Assembly: GCA_002441265.1 (NCBI GenBank)
Contig: DJVQ01000006.1
Span: 39,213-46,403, forward strand
Length of the DNA: 7,191 bases
Direction: 5' to 3'
Origin: Syntrophaceae bacterium UBA6252
Lineage (GTDB): Bacteria > Desulfobacterota > Syntrophia > Syntrophales > UBA6807
Every line of letters starts with the position of its first letter. Within the stretch, counting starts at the first letter, position 1. Below are positions 1 to 6,145 of the stretch, in pieces. The position numbers and the translations under genes are program-made. The notes below the pieces were generated by a model. That model searched no databases and was not told the origin of the DNA. It saw only the letters and a list, made by a program, of their open reading frames with translations.

Positions 1-311
1 GGAGCTTTTTACTTTGCCGTTCGAACAAGTGTTGAATTGTCCTTTTTACGACTTCATCAAACGTTCAGTGAGCAATTTCCGGCGTTCAGATCACGGCGAC
101 CGTGTGTCGTTGAAAAAGGCGTCCAGGCATCCTGGTTTCGCCCGATGGTTGAGAACACGGTTTTGCCCGCCCGCTGCCGGAAATCAATCTTCATTCATTG
201 GCCAAAGAACGATTCTATTCATCATTTAGCAATTTACATACCATGATCTCCGCCAATTTTATTTACGTAACAACACGATATCATAAGATAATTCAGAGAG
301 GGTTCTTCGGC
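1..311. other. Intergenic stretch with no supportable gene
   Basis: No convincing coding region is seen. One plus-strand frame is open from the window edge to 246, but its residue composition looks random, it resembles no family I know, and two other frames are also partly open here, so I do not call a gene. Small perfect dyads occur at 19-26 (an 8-bp palindrome), 92-104 (CACGG/CCGTG, 3-nt loop) and 118-142 (GGCG-T-CCAGG, loop CAT, CCTGG-TTT-CGCC). Bases from about 195 to 296 are clearly more AT-rich than the rest of the window and contain a possible plus-strand -10 box (GATAAT, 287-292) without a good -35. The stretch could be the 3' flank of a gene left of the window or the promoter zone for the structured block that follows. 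Confidence 0.5.
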
Positions 312-379
312 GGGCACGGGGAAAAGGGGCGACACACAGCTCTCGGTGCGATATGTCGTCCCTTTCGCGTCCCGCGCCC
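312..379. repeat. Long imperfect inverted repeat (hairpin 1)
   Basis: The inner stem is 12 pairs: 323-334 with 354-365, including one G-U at 329/359, closing a 19-nt loop (335-353). An internal loop (A322 against 366-369) leads to an outer stem pairing 312-321 with 370-379, with one A-C mismatch (316/375) and one G-U (321/370). Neither side is followed by a T run, so it is not an ordinary intrinsic terminator. Its length and register are hard to explain as chance in 68 bases. It could be the core of a structured RNA or a palindromic repeat. Confidence 0.65.
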
Positions 380-470
380 CTCGGGGGGGAGCGATCGGGC
401 GGCGTTCCGGAAATGCCGGGCGGGATGGTTTTCTTCCGGTGAAACGGGCGGACCGGGGCCGGTGATCGAT

Positions 471-518
471 CGTCGCGAGACGGACACGGATTCCCCTCTG
501 CCCTGTCCGTCCGCGACG
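471..518. repeat. 15-bp inverted repeat with bulge (hairpin 2)
   Basis: Bases 471-486 pair with 504-518 in 15 Watson-Crick pairs interrupted only by a bulged A at 478. The loop is 17 nt (487-503) and pyrimidine-rich. The stem is GC-rich and would be very stable as RNA. No T run follows on either strand. It lies 24 bp from the left arm of the terminator-like repeat at 543-634 and probably belongs to the same structured intergenic block as hairpin 1. Confidence 0.65.
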
Positions 519-535
519 TCCCTGGAAGGCTATGC

Positions 536-639
536 AAAAAAACTCCACAGGCAGGAGGACGGAATCCCTTCGAACGAGGCATACTGACGGTACGCCGCAG
601 GGAGGAGGGAGGAAGGGCGTCGCAGCCTGTGGAGCTTTT
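536..639 (-). terminator. Probable operon terminator with large nested loop
   Basis: On the minus strand, 30 bases after the amidohydrolase stop, the 10-nt arm CTCCACAGGC (634-625) is followed 72 nt later by its exact complement GCCTGTGGAG (552-543) and then directly by seven T's. That is the order of an intrinsic terminator, although the loop is unusually long. The loop holds two further nested stems: CCCTTC/GAAGGG (617-612 with 571-566) and a 7-bp hairpin with one G-U and a 5-nt loop (596-578). On the plus strand the right arm is followed by CTTTT and further T clusters (635-655), so it may also work in the other direction. Nothing after it on the minus strand resembles a further gene of this operon. 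Confidence 0.5.
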
Positions 640-664
640 CGCTGTTTTGACTTTTACGTGTTCG

Positions 665-2395
665 TCATCCCTTGATCACGACGCCGGCAAGGGCCCCGGC
701 ATCATACGCGCCCCGTTCCAGCGCCGGTTTGCCGTTGATGAGAACATACTCGATGCCCACGGAATACTGATTCGGGTCCTTGAGCGTGGCGCGGTTGTTC
801 ACCGTTTTCGGATCGAAGACGGTGATGTCGGCAAACGCGCCTTTCCTGACAACCCCCCTGTCTTTGAGCTTCATCTGTCCCGCGGGCAGAGAGGTCATTT
901 TCCGGACCGCTTCCTCCTGGCTCATGTATTTCCGGTCCCGGGCAAACTGGCCCAGTACCTTTGTAAAGGAGCCATAGGTGGAGGGCACCGGATTCGGGTT
1001 GTAGTCGACGCCGACGACATCGGTGATGATCGAGCAATGCGGATCGGATATGGTCCAGGCCCCGATCCAGTCGCTGATCGTCTGATCGCCGATACTGTAG
1101 TTGAAGAAAACGTTGCCCTTCTCCTCCACGATCAGGTCAAAAGCCGCGTTGTACGGATCCGTACCCCGTTCCCTTGCGATGTCCTGAATCATCATGTTTT
1201 CGTAACGGCGGTTCTTTTCCAGCCTGAAGCCGCCTATCTGGAAAGCGCCGCTGAAGTAGTTGTCCACCCACCAGTCATGATCCCAGTTGGGCCACTGGGG
1301 CACGACGGTCTTCTTCTCCTGGATGATCCTCTTGCGGACATCGGGATCGCCGAGCTGCTCGAACATCTTTGCCATCCCCCCGGCAAACAGCTTCGGAGGC
1401 AGAATGCCCAGCAGGCTGGTAAAAGCGCACAGCCACGGCAACATATCGAGTCCCACCTCAACTCCCCGGTCCCTTGCCTGCCGGATGAGCTCGTTGGCAC
1501 GGCCGTTGGCCGGCATGCCTTTCACCTGGGTCTTGATGAAGAAATTCTCCCCCAGCATCTTTCCGATCATGAAAGCGATCCTGGACTTGAACTCCGAAGG
1601 GTTGACGATGTGGCCCGTCGGAATGCCGCCGATGTGATGGGAAACCTGGAGTGGAATGGCATGGCTCTCCGCGACACGGATGACTTCCTCGACGGCTTTG
1701 TCATACGTGTCCGACAGGCCCCGCGTGTGAACGGCCAGGGGGGCCTTGAACTCGGCAAGGACGGAAGCGAGCTCCATAATTTCGTCCGTCCGGGAAAAGC
1801 AGCCGGGAACGTAAAAAAGACCGAGAGAAAGGCCGGTCGAGCCCGCCTCCATGGATTCCTTCAGCATCTTCTTCATCGCCGACATTTCATCTTCGCTGGG
1901 CCGGCGGGCCTCCATCCCCATGGCATTGAGCCGAAGCACGTTGTGTCCCGTGAAAATGGCCGCGTTGTATGCAAGCCCCTTCCTCTCCAGACAGTCAAAG
2001 TACTCGGCCATGCTGGACCACTCGAACGCAAGCCCCTCCCTGGGGCAGGCGAAGTTCCAGTACGTCGCCACGGTTTCCTCGATTTCGGGGCGCATGGGCG
2101 CCGGGCTGTACCCGCAGTTTCCGGCGACGATGGTCGTCACACCCTGCCGGACCCATCGTTCCATCACTTCGGGATGCCTGGGACAGGGCAGGAAAAAATC
2201 GAGGTGCGTGTGCGCGTCGATGAATCCCGGGGCCACTGCCAGATCCCTGGCATCGATGACCTTGGCGGCCTTGGCGCCGGGGAAAATTCCCACATCCTCT
2301 ATCCGGTTCCCGCGGATGACCACATCCGCCCTCTCGGCGCGTTTGCCCGTACCGTCCATGACGACGCCGTTCTTGATCAGTATGTCATTTCCCAT
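665..2395 (-). CDS. D-aminoacylase-type amidohydrolase (N-acyl-D-amino-acid deacylase family)
   Basis: Predicted cytoplasmic metal-dependent hydrolase of 576 residues with no signal peptide. The family (amidohydrolase fold, type enzyme D-aminoacylase) removes the acyl group from N-acyl-D-amino acids. Visible features: N-terminal beta-sandwich start (ILIKNGVVMDGTG); metal motif HTHLD with H62 and H64 in PGFIDAHTHLD; GNCG with C94, the family's bridging cysteine; GHNVLR (150-155); H223 in AVHTRG; the SHH motif with H253/H254; LDMLPW (316-321), the counterpart of the usual LDQYPY; ITD with D459 at the expected catalytic Asp, followed by YGSFTKVLGQFARD; and the C-terminal strand segment KGAFADITVFDP. 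Length slightly exceeds the usual 480-550. The start follows an AAGGAGG six bases upstream. It is the third gene after the YCF48-like gene and the RND exporter, 52 bp behind the latter with no terminator seen between. The substrate is unknown; the residues after SHH and in LDMLPW differ from characterised D-aminoacylases, so a different amide substrate is possible. Confidence 0.88.
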   Translation of the reverse strand: MGNDILIKNGVVMDGTGKRAERADVVIRGNRIEDVGIFPGAKAAKVIDARDLAVAPGFIDAHTHLDFFLPCPRHPEVMERWVRQGVTTIVAGNCGYSPAPMRPEIEETVATYWNFACPREGLAFEWSSMAEYFDCLERKGLAYNAAIFTGHNVLRLNAMGMEARRPSEDEMSAMKKMLKESMEAGSTGLSLGLFYVPGCFSRTDEIMELASVLAEFKAPLAVHTRGLSDTYDKAVEEVIRVAESHAIPLQVSHHIGGIPTGHIVNPSEFKSRIAFMIGKMLGENFFIKTQVKGMPANGRANELIRQARDRGVEVGLDMLPWLCAFTSLLGILPPKLFAGGMAKMFEQLGDPDVRKRIIQEKKTVVPQWPNWDHDWWVDNYFSGAFQIGGFRLEKNRRYENMMIQDIARERGTDPYNAAFDLIVEEKGNVFFNYSIGDQTISDWIGAWTISDPHCSIITDVVGVDYNPNPVPSTYGSFTKVLGQFARDRKYMSQEEAVRKMTSLPAGQMKLKDRGVVRKGAFADITVFDPKTVNNRATLKDPNQYSVGIEYVLINGKPALERGAYDAGALAGVVIKG

Positions 2396-2401
2396 CCTCA
2401 G

Positions 2402-2408
2402 CCTCCTT
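2402..2408 (-). promoter_or_regulatory. Ribosome binding site of the amidohydrolase
   Basis: The minus strand reads AAGGAGG, a full Shine-Dalgarno core, six bases before the ATG at 2395. It fixes the start and gives the last gene of the operon its own strong translation signal. The 52-bp gap to the RND stop shows no promoter or terminator. Confidence 0.85.
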
Positions 2409-2447
2409 CACTGAAGTTGTCTGTTCCCGCCCGTACCTGAGGACGTT

Positions 2448-4892
2448 TTATTTTGCGGTCGCCTTCACCTTGTTCAGCAGAAAATGCGAGAGCGCCGGGA
2501 TAAGAATGAGCGCCCCCAGCATGTTCCAGAGGAACATGAAGGTCAGAAGGATTCCCATGTCAGCCTGGAATTTGATCGGGGAAAAGGTCCAGGTGACAAC
2601 CCCTGCGGCCAGCGTGACACCGACCAGGGCCACCACTTTACCGGTAAAGCGGATGGCATGCCGGTAGGCCTCATCCAGCGACATTCCCTGACGCTGTTTG
2701 ACCAGTTGCACGCTCAGCAGATAGAGGGCGTAATCGACGCCGATGCCGACACCCAGGGCGATGACCGGCAGGGTGGCGACCTTTACGCCGATGCCGAGTA
2801 TCACCATCAATGCCTCGCAGAGGATCGACGTCAGGACCAGCGGCAGCACCGCCACCACGACCGCGCGCCAGCTGCGGAAAGTGATGAAGCACAGTGCGAT
2901 GACGGCCAGGTAGACGTAAACCATCATGACGCGGTTCGCCTGCTTCACGACGATATTTGTCGCCGCTTCTATCCCGGCGCTGCCGGCCGCCAGTAAAAAC
3001 CGGTGGTCTTCGGTGCTGTGCTCCCTGGAAAACGCGTCCGCGACCTTCACCACACGGGTCAACGTCTCGGCCTTGTGATCGGACAGATAGGTGATGATCG
3101 GCATGACCGTGCCGTCGAAATTGAACATATCAGGATTGTTGGAAATCGCCACCTGGCCGCCGTTGTTGAGGATATCCTGATTGCGGGCGATGGTGTACCA
3201 TCTGAGGCTCCCCTCGAAGGTGCCGGCCGTATACAGACGCATCACGTTGACCAGGGAAACCGTCGTCTGCACGCCGGAAACCTGCTGTAAATCCCAGGCC
3301 AGACGGTCGGACTCGATCATGGACTGGTACTTGTAACACCCCTCGATGGGGGTTTTCAGAATGACGGCGAACAGGTCGCTGGAAAGAGAGTAATTTTGCG
3401 TAATGTAGGCATTGTCTCTGTTGTAGCGCGAATTGGGGCGCAATTCCGGCGCCCCCGAATCGAGATCGCCGATCTTGAGGTTGAGACTGATGACGAAGCC
3501 GATGATCGCGAGGACGAGCGCACAGGATATGGCGGATATCGCCCAACGCCGGCTGGTGAAGCGCTCGAGAAAGCCGTAGACCGCACCGATGCCCTTTTTC
3601 GATTTGTCCTCGCTTTCCGCCTCCAGGCTCCGCCGGGCGGCTTTTTCACTCACGCCCGTGAAGGAGAGCAAAACCGGCAGAAGCAGCAGGTTGGTGAAAA
3701 TGAGCACGGCGACCCCGATGCTCGCCGTCATCGACAGGTCCTTGATCACCGGAATATCGATCAGCATCAGGACCGCAAAACCGACCGCGTCGGCGAGCAG
3801 CGCCGTCACGCCGGGCAGGAACAGCCGCCGGAAGGTATAACGGGCGGCAACCAGCTTGTGGGTGCCGCGACCCACGTCCTGCATGATGCCGTTCATTTTC
3901 TGGGCGCCGTGGGATACGCCTATGGCAAAGACCAGAAACGGCACCAGGATGGAATAGGGATCCAGCTCAAAACCGAAGGTAGCGATGAGACCGAGTTGCC
4001 AGAGCACCGCCACAAGCGAACATGCGATCAGAAGCACCGTACTGCGTATGCATCGGGTGTAAAGGAAGATGAAGATCGCAGCGATCACGGCCGCCGCGGT
4101 AAAAAAGGTCATCACCTGCGCCAGGCCTTCCATCAGCTCGCCGACAAGCTTGGCAAACCCGATGATGTGAACGCTGATGTTTCCGCCCTGCTCCGGTCCT
4201 CCGCTGCGTTCGATGCCTTTTATTCGCGTGTGTTTCTCGCGTATCTTTTCCAATGCTTTGGAAAATTTGCTGTAATCGAGGGTTTTGCCCGTCGAGGGAT
4301 CCGTTTCCAGGAGCGGGCAGAAAATCACGGACGACTTGAAATCGCTTGCAACGAGATCCCCCACGATGCCGGAACGTCCGATATTGCGTTTGAGCTCCTC
4401 GATGCTTTCCGGCGATCCGTTGTAGGAATCCGGCATCACCGGGCCGCCCCTGAAGCCCTCTTCGGTAACTTCATCCCAGCGCACCGCAGGCATCCATATC
4501 CCTTTTGTCCAGGCACGATCCACGCCGGGGGTGAGAAAAAGCTCATCGGTGATCTGTTTCAACTCTTCCAGATATACCGGATCGAAGATGTTTCCGTCGG
4601 TATTTTCCACAATCACCCGGATCGAGTTGCCCAATCCCCGCAGTTCGCTTTTGTTCTCGAGATAGTTTTTGATGTAAGGCTGATTATGGGGGATCATTTT
4701 TTCGAAACTTGCGTTGACGACAAGCTTCGAGGCCTGAAAAGCAAGCACCAGGGTGACAATCACGCAGGCAATAACAATCATCAGCCGATTGTTAAAGATG
4801 ATTCTTTCCAATATATTGCCGGATGCCTGATCAAAGTCCTTGATATCTTTAACGACCGGCATTTGATCGATTTTTCTGACTTCGACGGACAT
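2448..4892 (-). CDS. RND superfamily exporter, MMPL type (YCF48-associated)
   Basis: Inner-membrane, proton-driven exporter of 814 residues. The layout is the classic duplicated RND plan: TM1 near 36-56, a large periplasmic loop to about 258, TM2-6 between about 260 and 411, a charged cytoplasmic linker (412-450), TM7 at 451-471, a second periplasmic loop to about 655, then TM8-12 to 806. TM10 carries GVGIGVDYALYLL with D720-Y721, the acid-Tyr pair used for proton relay in MmpL-type proteins; the matching spot in TM4 reads GVSHGAQ (S327-H328), so only one half has the pair. Length fits the MMPL/COG1033 group rather than the ~1040-residue AcrB type; no membrane-fusion or TolC-like partner is in the window. 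The ATG at 4892 is chosen over one at 4985 because it has AAGGAG six bases upstream and the longer form would overlap the preceding gene. The cargo is unknown; hydrophobic or lipid-like compounds are typical of the family. Confidence 0.92.
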   Translation of the reverse strand: MSVEVRKIDQMPVVKDIKDFDQASGNILERIIFNNRLMIVIACVIVTLVLAFQASKLVVNASFEKMIPHNQPYIKNYLENKSELRGLGNSIRVIVENTDGNIFDPVYLEELKQITDELFLTPGVDRAWTKGIWMPAVRWDEVTEEGFRGGPVMPDSYNGSPESIEELKRNIGRSGIVGDLVASDFKSSVIFCPLLETDPSTGKTLDYSKFSKALEKIREKHTRIKGIERSGGPEQGGNISVHIIGFAKLVGELMEGLAQVMTFFTAAAVIAAIFIFLYTRCIRSTVLLIACSLVAVLWQLGLIATFGFELDPYSILVPFLVFAIGVSHGAQKMNGIMQDVGRGTHKLVAARYTFRRLFLPGVTALLADAVGFAVLMLIDIPVIKDLSMTASIGVAVLIFTNLLLLPVLLSFTGVSEKAARRSLEAESEDKSKKGIGAVYGFLERFTSRRWAISAISCALVLAIIGFVISLNLKIGDLDSGAPELRPNSRYNRDNAYITQNYSLSSDLFAVILKTPIEGCYKYQSMIESDRLAWDLQQVSGVQTTVSLVNVMRLYTAGTFEGSLRWYTIARNQDILNNGGQVAISNNPDMFNFDGTVMPIITYLSDHKAETLTRVVKVADAFSREHSTEDHRFLLAAGSAGIEAATNIVVKQANRVMMVYVYLAVIALCFITFRSWRAVVVAVLPLVLTSILCEALMVILGIGVKVATLPVIALGVGIGVDYALYLLSVQLVKQRQGMSLDEAYRHAIRFTGKVVALVGVTLAAGVVTWTFSPIKFQADMGILLTFMFLWNMLGALILIPALSHFLLNKVKATAK

Positions 4893-4905
4893 TGATTTCT
4901 CCTTA
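4893..4905 (-). promoter_or_regulatory. RND ribosome binding site overlapping the upstream stop codon
   Basis: The minus strand reads TAAGGAG followed by six bases and ATG. The TAA is the stop of the YCF48-like gene (4905-4903), and its last two bases form the start of the AAGGAG Shine-Dalgarno (4904-4899). Such overlap predicts translational coupling, so the propeller protein and the exporter should be made together. It also rules out the longer RND start at 4985. Confidence 0.85.
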
Positions 4906-5985
4906 ATCACAATTGATCGGCACGACCTGCACACCGTAAGGGCCGACAAACACAAGGGTGCCCTTGTCGAGGGACGCAACCGCATTCATCGGGAAAGGAA
5001 TTTCAAGTTCGAAGGAGGTGAAATGCGCTCCCTCATCGGAACTCATGATGACGTGCCCCCCTTGGCTGACCAGTACGATCCGTCCGTCCTCGGTCACTGT
5101 GCCGCTTGTCAGACCTACGGGCACTCCCGTTTCGATCTTTTCCCATGTGCCCCCCCCGTCCTGACTTCGAAACGCATTTCCACGCAGGCCGAAAACGATC
5201 ACCGTCGCGGGCTTTGCCGTGATCCCGAAGAAAGAACCTTCGTACGGGGTATCCATCGCACGGAACCGGCCGGCCTGCCGGTCGAGCTTCAGTATGAGCC
5301 CCATCTCGCCGACGATGAAAATGTCATTTCCCGCAGGTCTTATGGCGTACAGATGCAAAAGCTCGGGATTATCGGTGCGGTCGAACCAGGGCTCCCAGTT
5401 TCTGCCGCCGTCGGAGGTGCGAAAGATCAGGTTGAAGGCGCCGATGATGAAACCCGTGGTTTCATTTTCGAACCAGACGTCAAGAAACGGCTTGTCCGCC
5501 CCTTCCTCGCCGTAACGCTCGATGATCCCGCTCAGCGGATTTTCCGCCTCGACGTCGTCACCCGACGGCCCGGCGGCGGGACATTTCGCGTAATAACCGG
5601 CCATGACCTGTATGGCGGAACGGCCATCGAGCTGTTTCTCCCACGTGGTCCCGGCATCGGTGCTGTGCAATACGATGCCGTCATGCCCCACCGCCCAGCC
5701 CTGCTGCGGCGACGGGAAATATACGGCGACCAGGTCGGAACTGACGGGCACGCTGGCCTGTTCCCAGTTCTTTCCACGGTCGTCGGAATAAATGATATGC
5801 CCTCTCCAGCCGACGCATACGATGCGTTTTCCCGCAATGGCAATTCCGTTCAAAAAGGTTTTATCGGCGAGAGTGCTCTTCATTGCCGGAGTGTCGAGGA
5901 CATCCTGAAACCCGGCATGCGCCACCGATGCGAAAAACATCCATGCGACTGCAAAAATCACTTTGTAAACAGATCGTAAACACAT
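4903..5985 (-). CDS. Exported YCF48/BNR-repeat beta-propeller protein
   Basis: A 360-residue protein with a clear Sec signal peptide (basic start, hydrophobic 8-20, AHA at 22-24, cleavage likely before G25), hence periplasmic or outer surface. It contains five Asp-box/BNR repeats of the form S-x-D-x-G-x-x-W: SDDRGKNW (67-74), STDAGTTW (108-115), TSDGGRNW (190-197), SQDGGGTW (274-281) and a weaker SSDEGAHF (315-322). This matches the YCF48/HCF136-like propeller family. The founding members assist photosystem II assembly, but nothing here suggests a phototroph, so that label should not be taken as function. Genes of this type recur directly before MMPL/RND exporter genes, as here (10-bp gap), which suggests a periplasmic partner or assembly factor for the exporter. 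The region 120-165 between repeats 2 and 3 is longer and acidic. Start supported by GAGGAAG four bases upstream and by the signal peptide. Confidence 0.9.
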   Translation of the reverse strand: MCLRSVYKVIFAVAWMFFASVAHAGFQDVLDTPAMKSTLADKTFLNGIAIAGKRIVCVGWRGHIIYSDDRGKNWEQASVPVSSDLVAVYFPSPQQGWAVGHDGIVLHSTDAGTTWEKQLDGRSAIQVMAGYYAKCPAAGPSGDDVEAENPLSGIIERYGEEGADKPFLDVWFENETTGFIIGAFNLIFRTSDGGRNWEPWFDRTDNPELLHLYAIRPAGNDIFIVGEMGLILKLDRQAGRFRAMDTPYEGSFFGITAKPATVIVFGLRGNAFRSQDGGGTWEKIETGVPVGLTSGTVTEDGRIVLVSQGGHVIMSSDEGAHFTSFELEIPFPMNAVASLDKGTLVFVGPYGVQVVPINCD

Positions 5986-6015
5986 CTCTCTTCCTCTTGG
6001 GATCAGGACCGTGCC

Positions 6016-6030
6016 CCGATAGACGATCGG
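6016..6030. repeat. Small leader hairpin
   Basis: CCGAT and ATCGG form a perfect 5-bp stem with a 5-nt loop, inside the predicted untranslated leader of the YCF48-like gene, about 30 bases before the start codon. An overlapping alternative pairing GACCG (6007-6011) with CGGTC (6028-6032) exists. It is too short to claim a regulatory role. Confidence 0.3.
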
Positions 6031-6056
6031 TCGGTATTCGGAGTATTCCTGACTGC

Positions 6057-6085
6057 GTGATATGTCGGAAGCGCGTTCCTGTCAA
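6057..6085 (-). promoter_or_regulatory. Sigma70-type promoter of the YCF48-RND-amidohydrolase operon
   Basis: On the minus strand a perfect -35 (TTGACA, 6085-6080) is followed after exactly 17 bp by TATCAC (6062-6057), four of six matches to TATAAT. Transcription would start near 6050, giving a leader of about 65 bases before the ATG at 5985. It lies in the only sizeable gap before the YCF48-like gene, so it most likely drives that gene, the exporter and the amidohydrolase. Confidence 0.65.
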
Positions 6086-6101
6086 CGATCGATTCGTGAC
6101 A
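6080..6101. promoter_or_regulatory. Operator-like dyad over the -35 box
   Basis: A 22-bp imperfect palindrome: TGTCA and TGACA arms (6080-6084 and 6097-6101) around a symmetric ATCGAT core, 16 of 22 positions symmetric. A second, offset dyad ACGA-N5-TCGT (6085-6097) lies inside. The left arm is part of the -35 hexamer. This is the size and placement expected for a repressor of the TetR or a similar helix-turn-helix family, but no regulator gene is in the window. Confidence 0.35.
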
Positions 6102-6145
6102 TCTCCATCCCGAGATCCGCGCGGGACATAATATCGCGATGAAAA

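Larger units (their letters stand above)
299..520 (+). ncRNA. Candidate structured non-coding RNA (unassigned)
   Basis: About 220 bases without a gene are packed with hairpins: 312-379 (about 21 pairs), 400-418 (7 pairs), 436-456 (5 pairs, competing with 452-463) and 471-518 (15 pairs, one bulged A). In the long hairpin two positions pair as G-U on the plus strand and would be A-C mismatches on the minus strand, against one position of the opposite kind; the 400-418 hairpin also has its only G-U on the plus strand. This mildly favours plus-strand RNA. A GATAAT box at 287-292 would place a start near 299. It matches no known RNA class that I recognise (no RNase P, tmRNA, SRP or riboswitch signature), and no plus-strand gene follows it. 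It could equally be a palindromic repeat carried as DNA. Confidence 0.25.

Noticed and set aside
1..246. Possible C-terminal end of a plus-strand gene entering from the left edge
   Set aside because: The frame is open to 246 but the residues look like random translation, two other frames are also partly open, and no family motif is visible.
287..292. GATAAT as a firm promoter for a plus-strand transcript
   Set aside because: No acceptable -35 lies 16-18 bp upstream and the region is AT-rich, so such boxes occur by chance; kept only as a weak hint for the ncRNA candidate.
198..587. 129-codon plus-strand frame in the left intergenic region (and minus-strand frames of about 100 codons opposite it)
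   Set aside because: These run through the hairpin block, have Arg/Pro/Gly-rich low-information sequence, and lack a credible ribosome binding site or domain.
629..2440. 603-codon open frame on the plus strand opposite the amidohydrolase
   Set aside because: The minus-strand frame has all the motifs of a known enzyme family. The plus-strand product is rich in Arg, His, Gly and Pro with no recognisable domain, as expected for a shadow of a GC-rich gene.
3396..4895. 499-codon plus-strand open frame opposite the RND gene
   Set aside because: It is a shadow of the exporter: highly polar, no domain, no ribosome binding site noted, and it ends within the RND start region.
4893..4985. 31-residue N-terminal extension of the RND exporter
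   Set aside because: It would overlap the end of the YCF48-like gene in another frame, and the internal ATG has an ideal ribosome binding site.
5023..5979. 318-codon plus-strand open frame opposite the YCF48-like gene
   Set aside because: The opposite strand encodes a signal peptide and five Asp-box repeats in good order; this frame shows no domain.
6108..6126. Hairpin TCCCG/CGGGA downstream of the SDR gene as a terminator
   Set aside because: Only five pairs with a 9-nt loop and no T run on either strand, so there is no real support for termination there.
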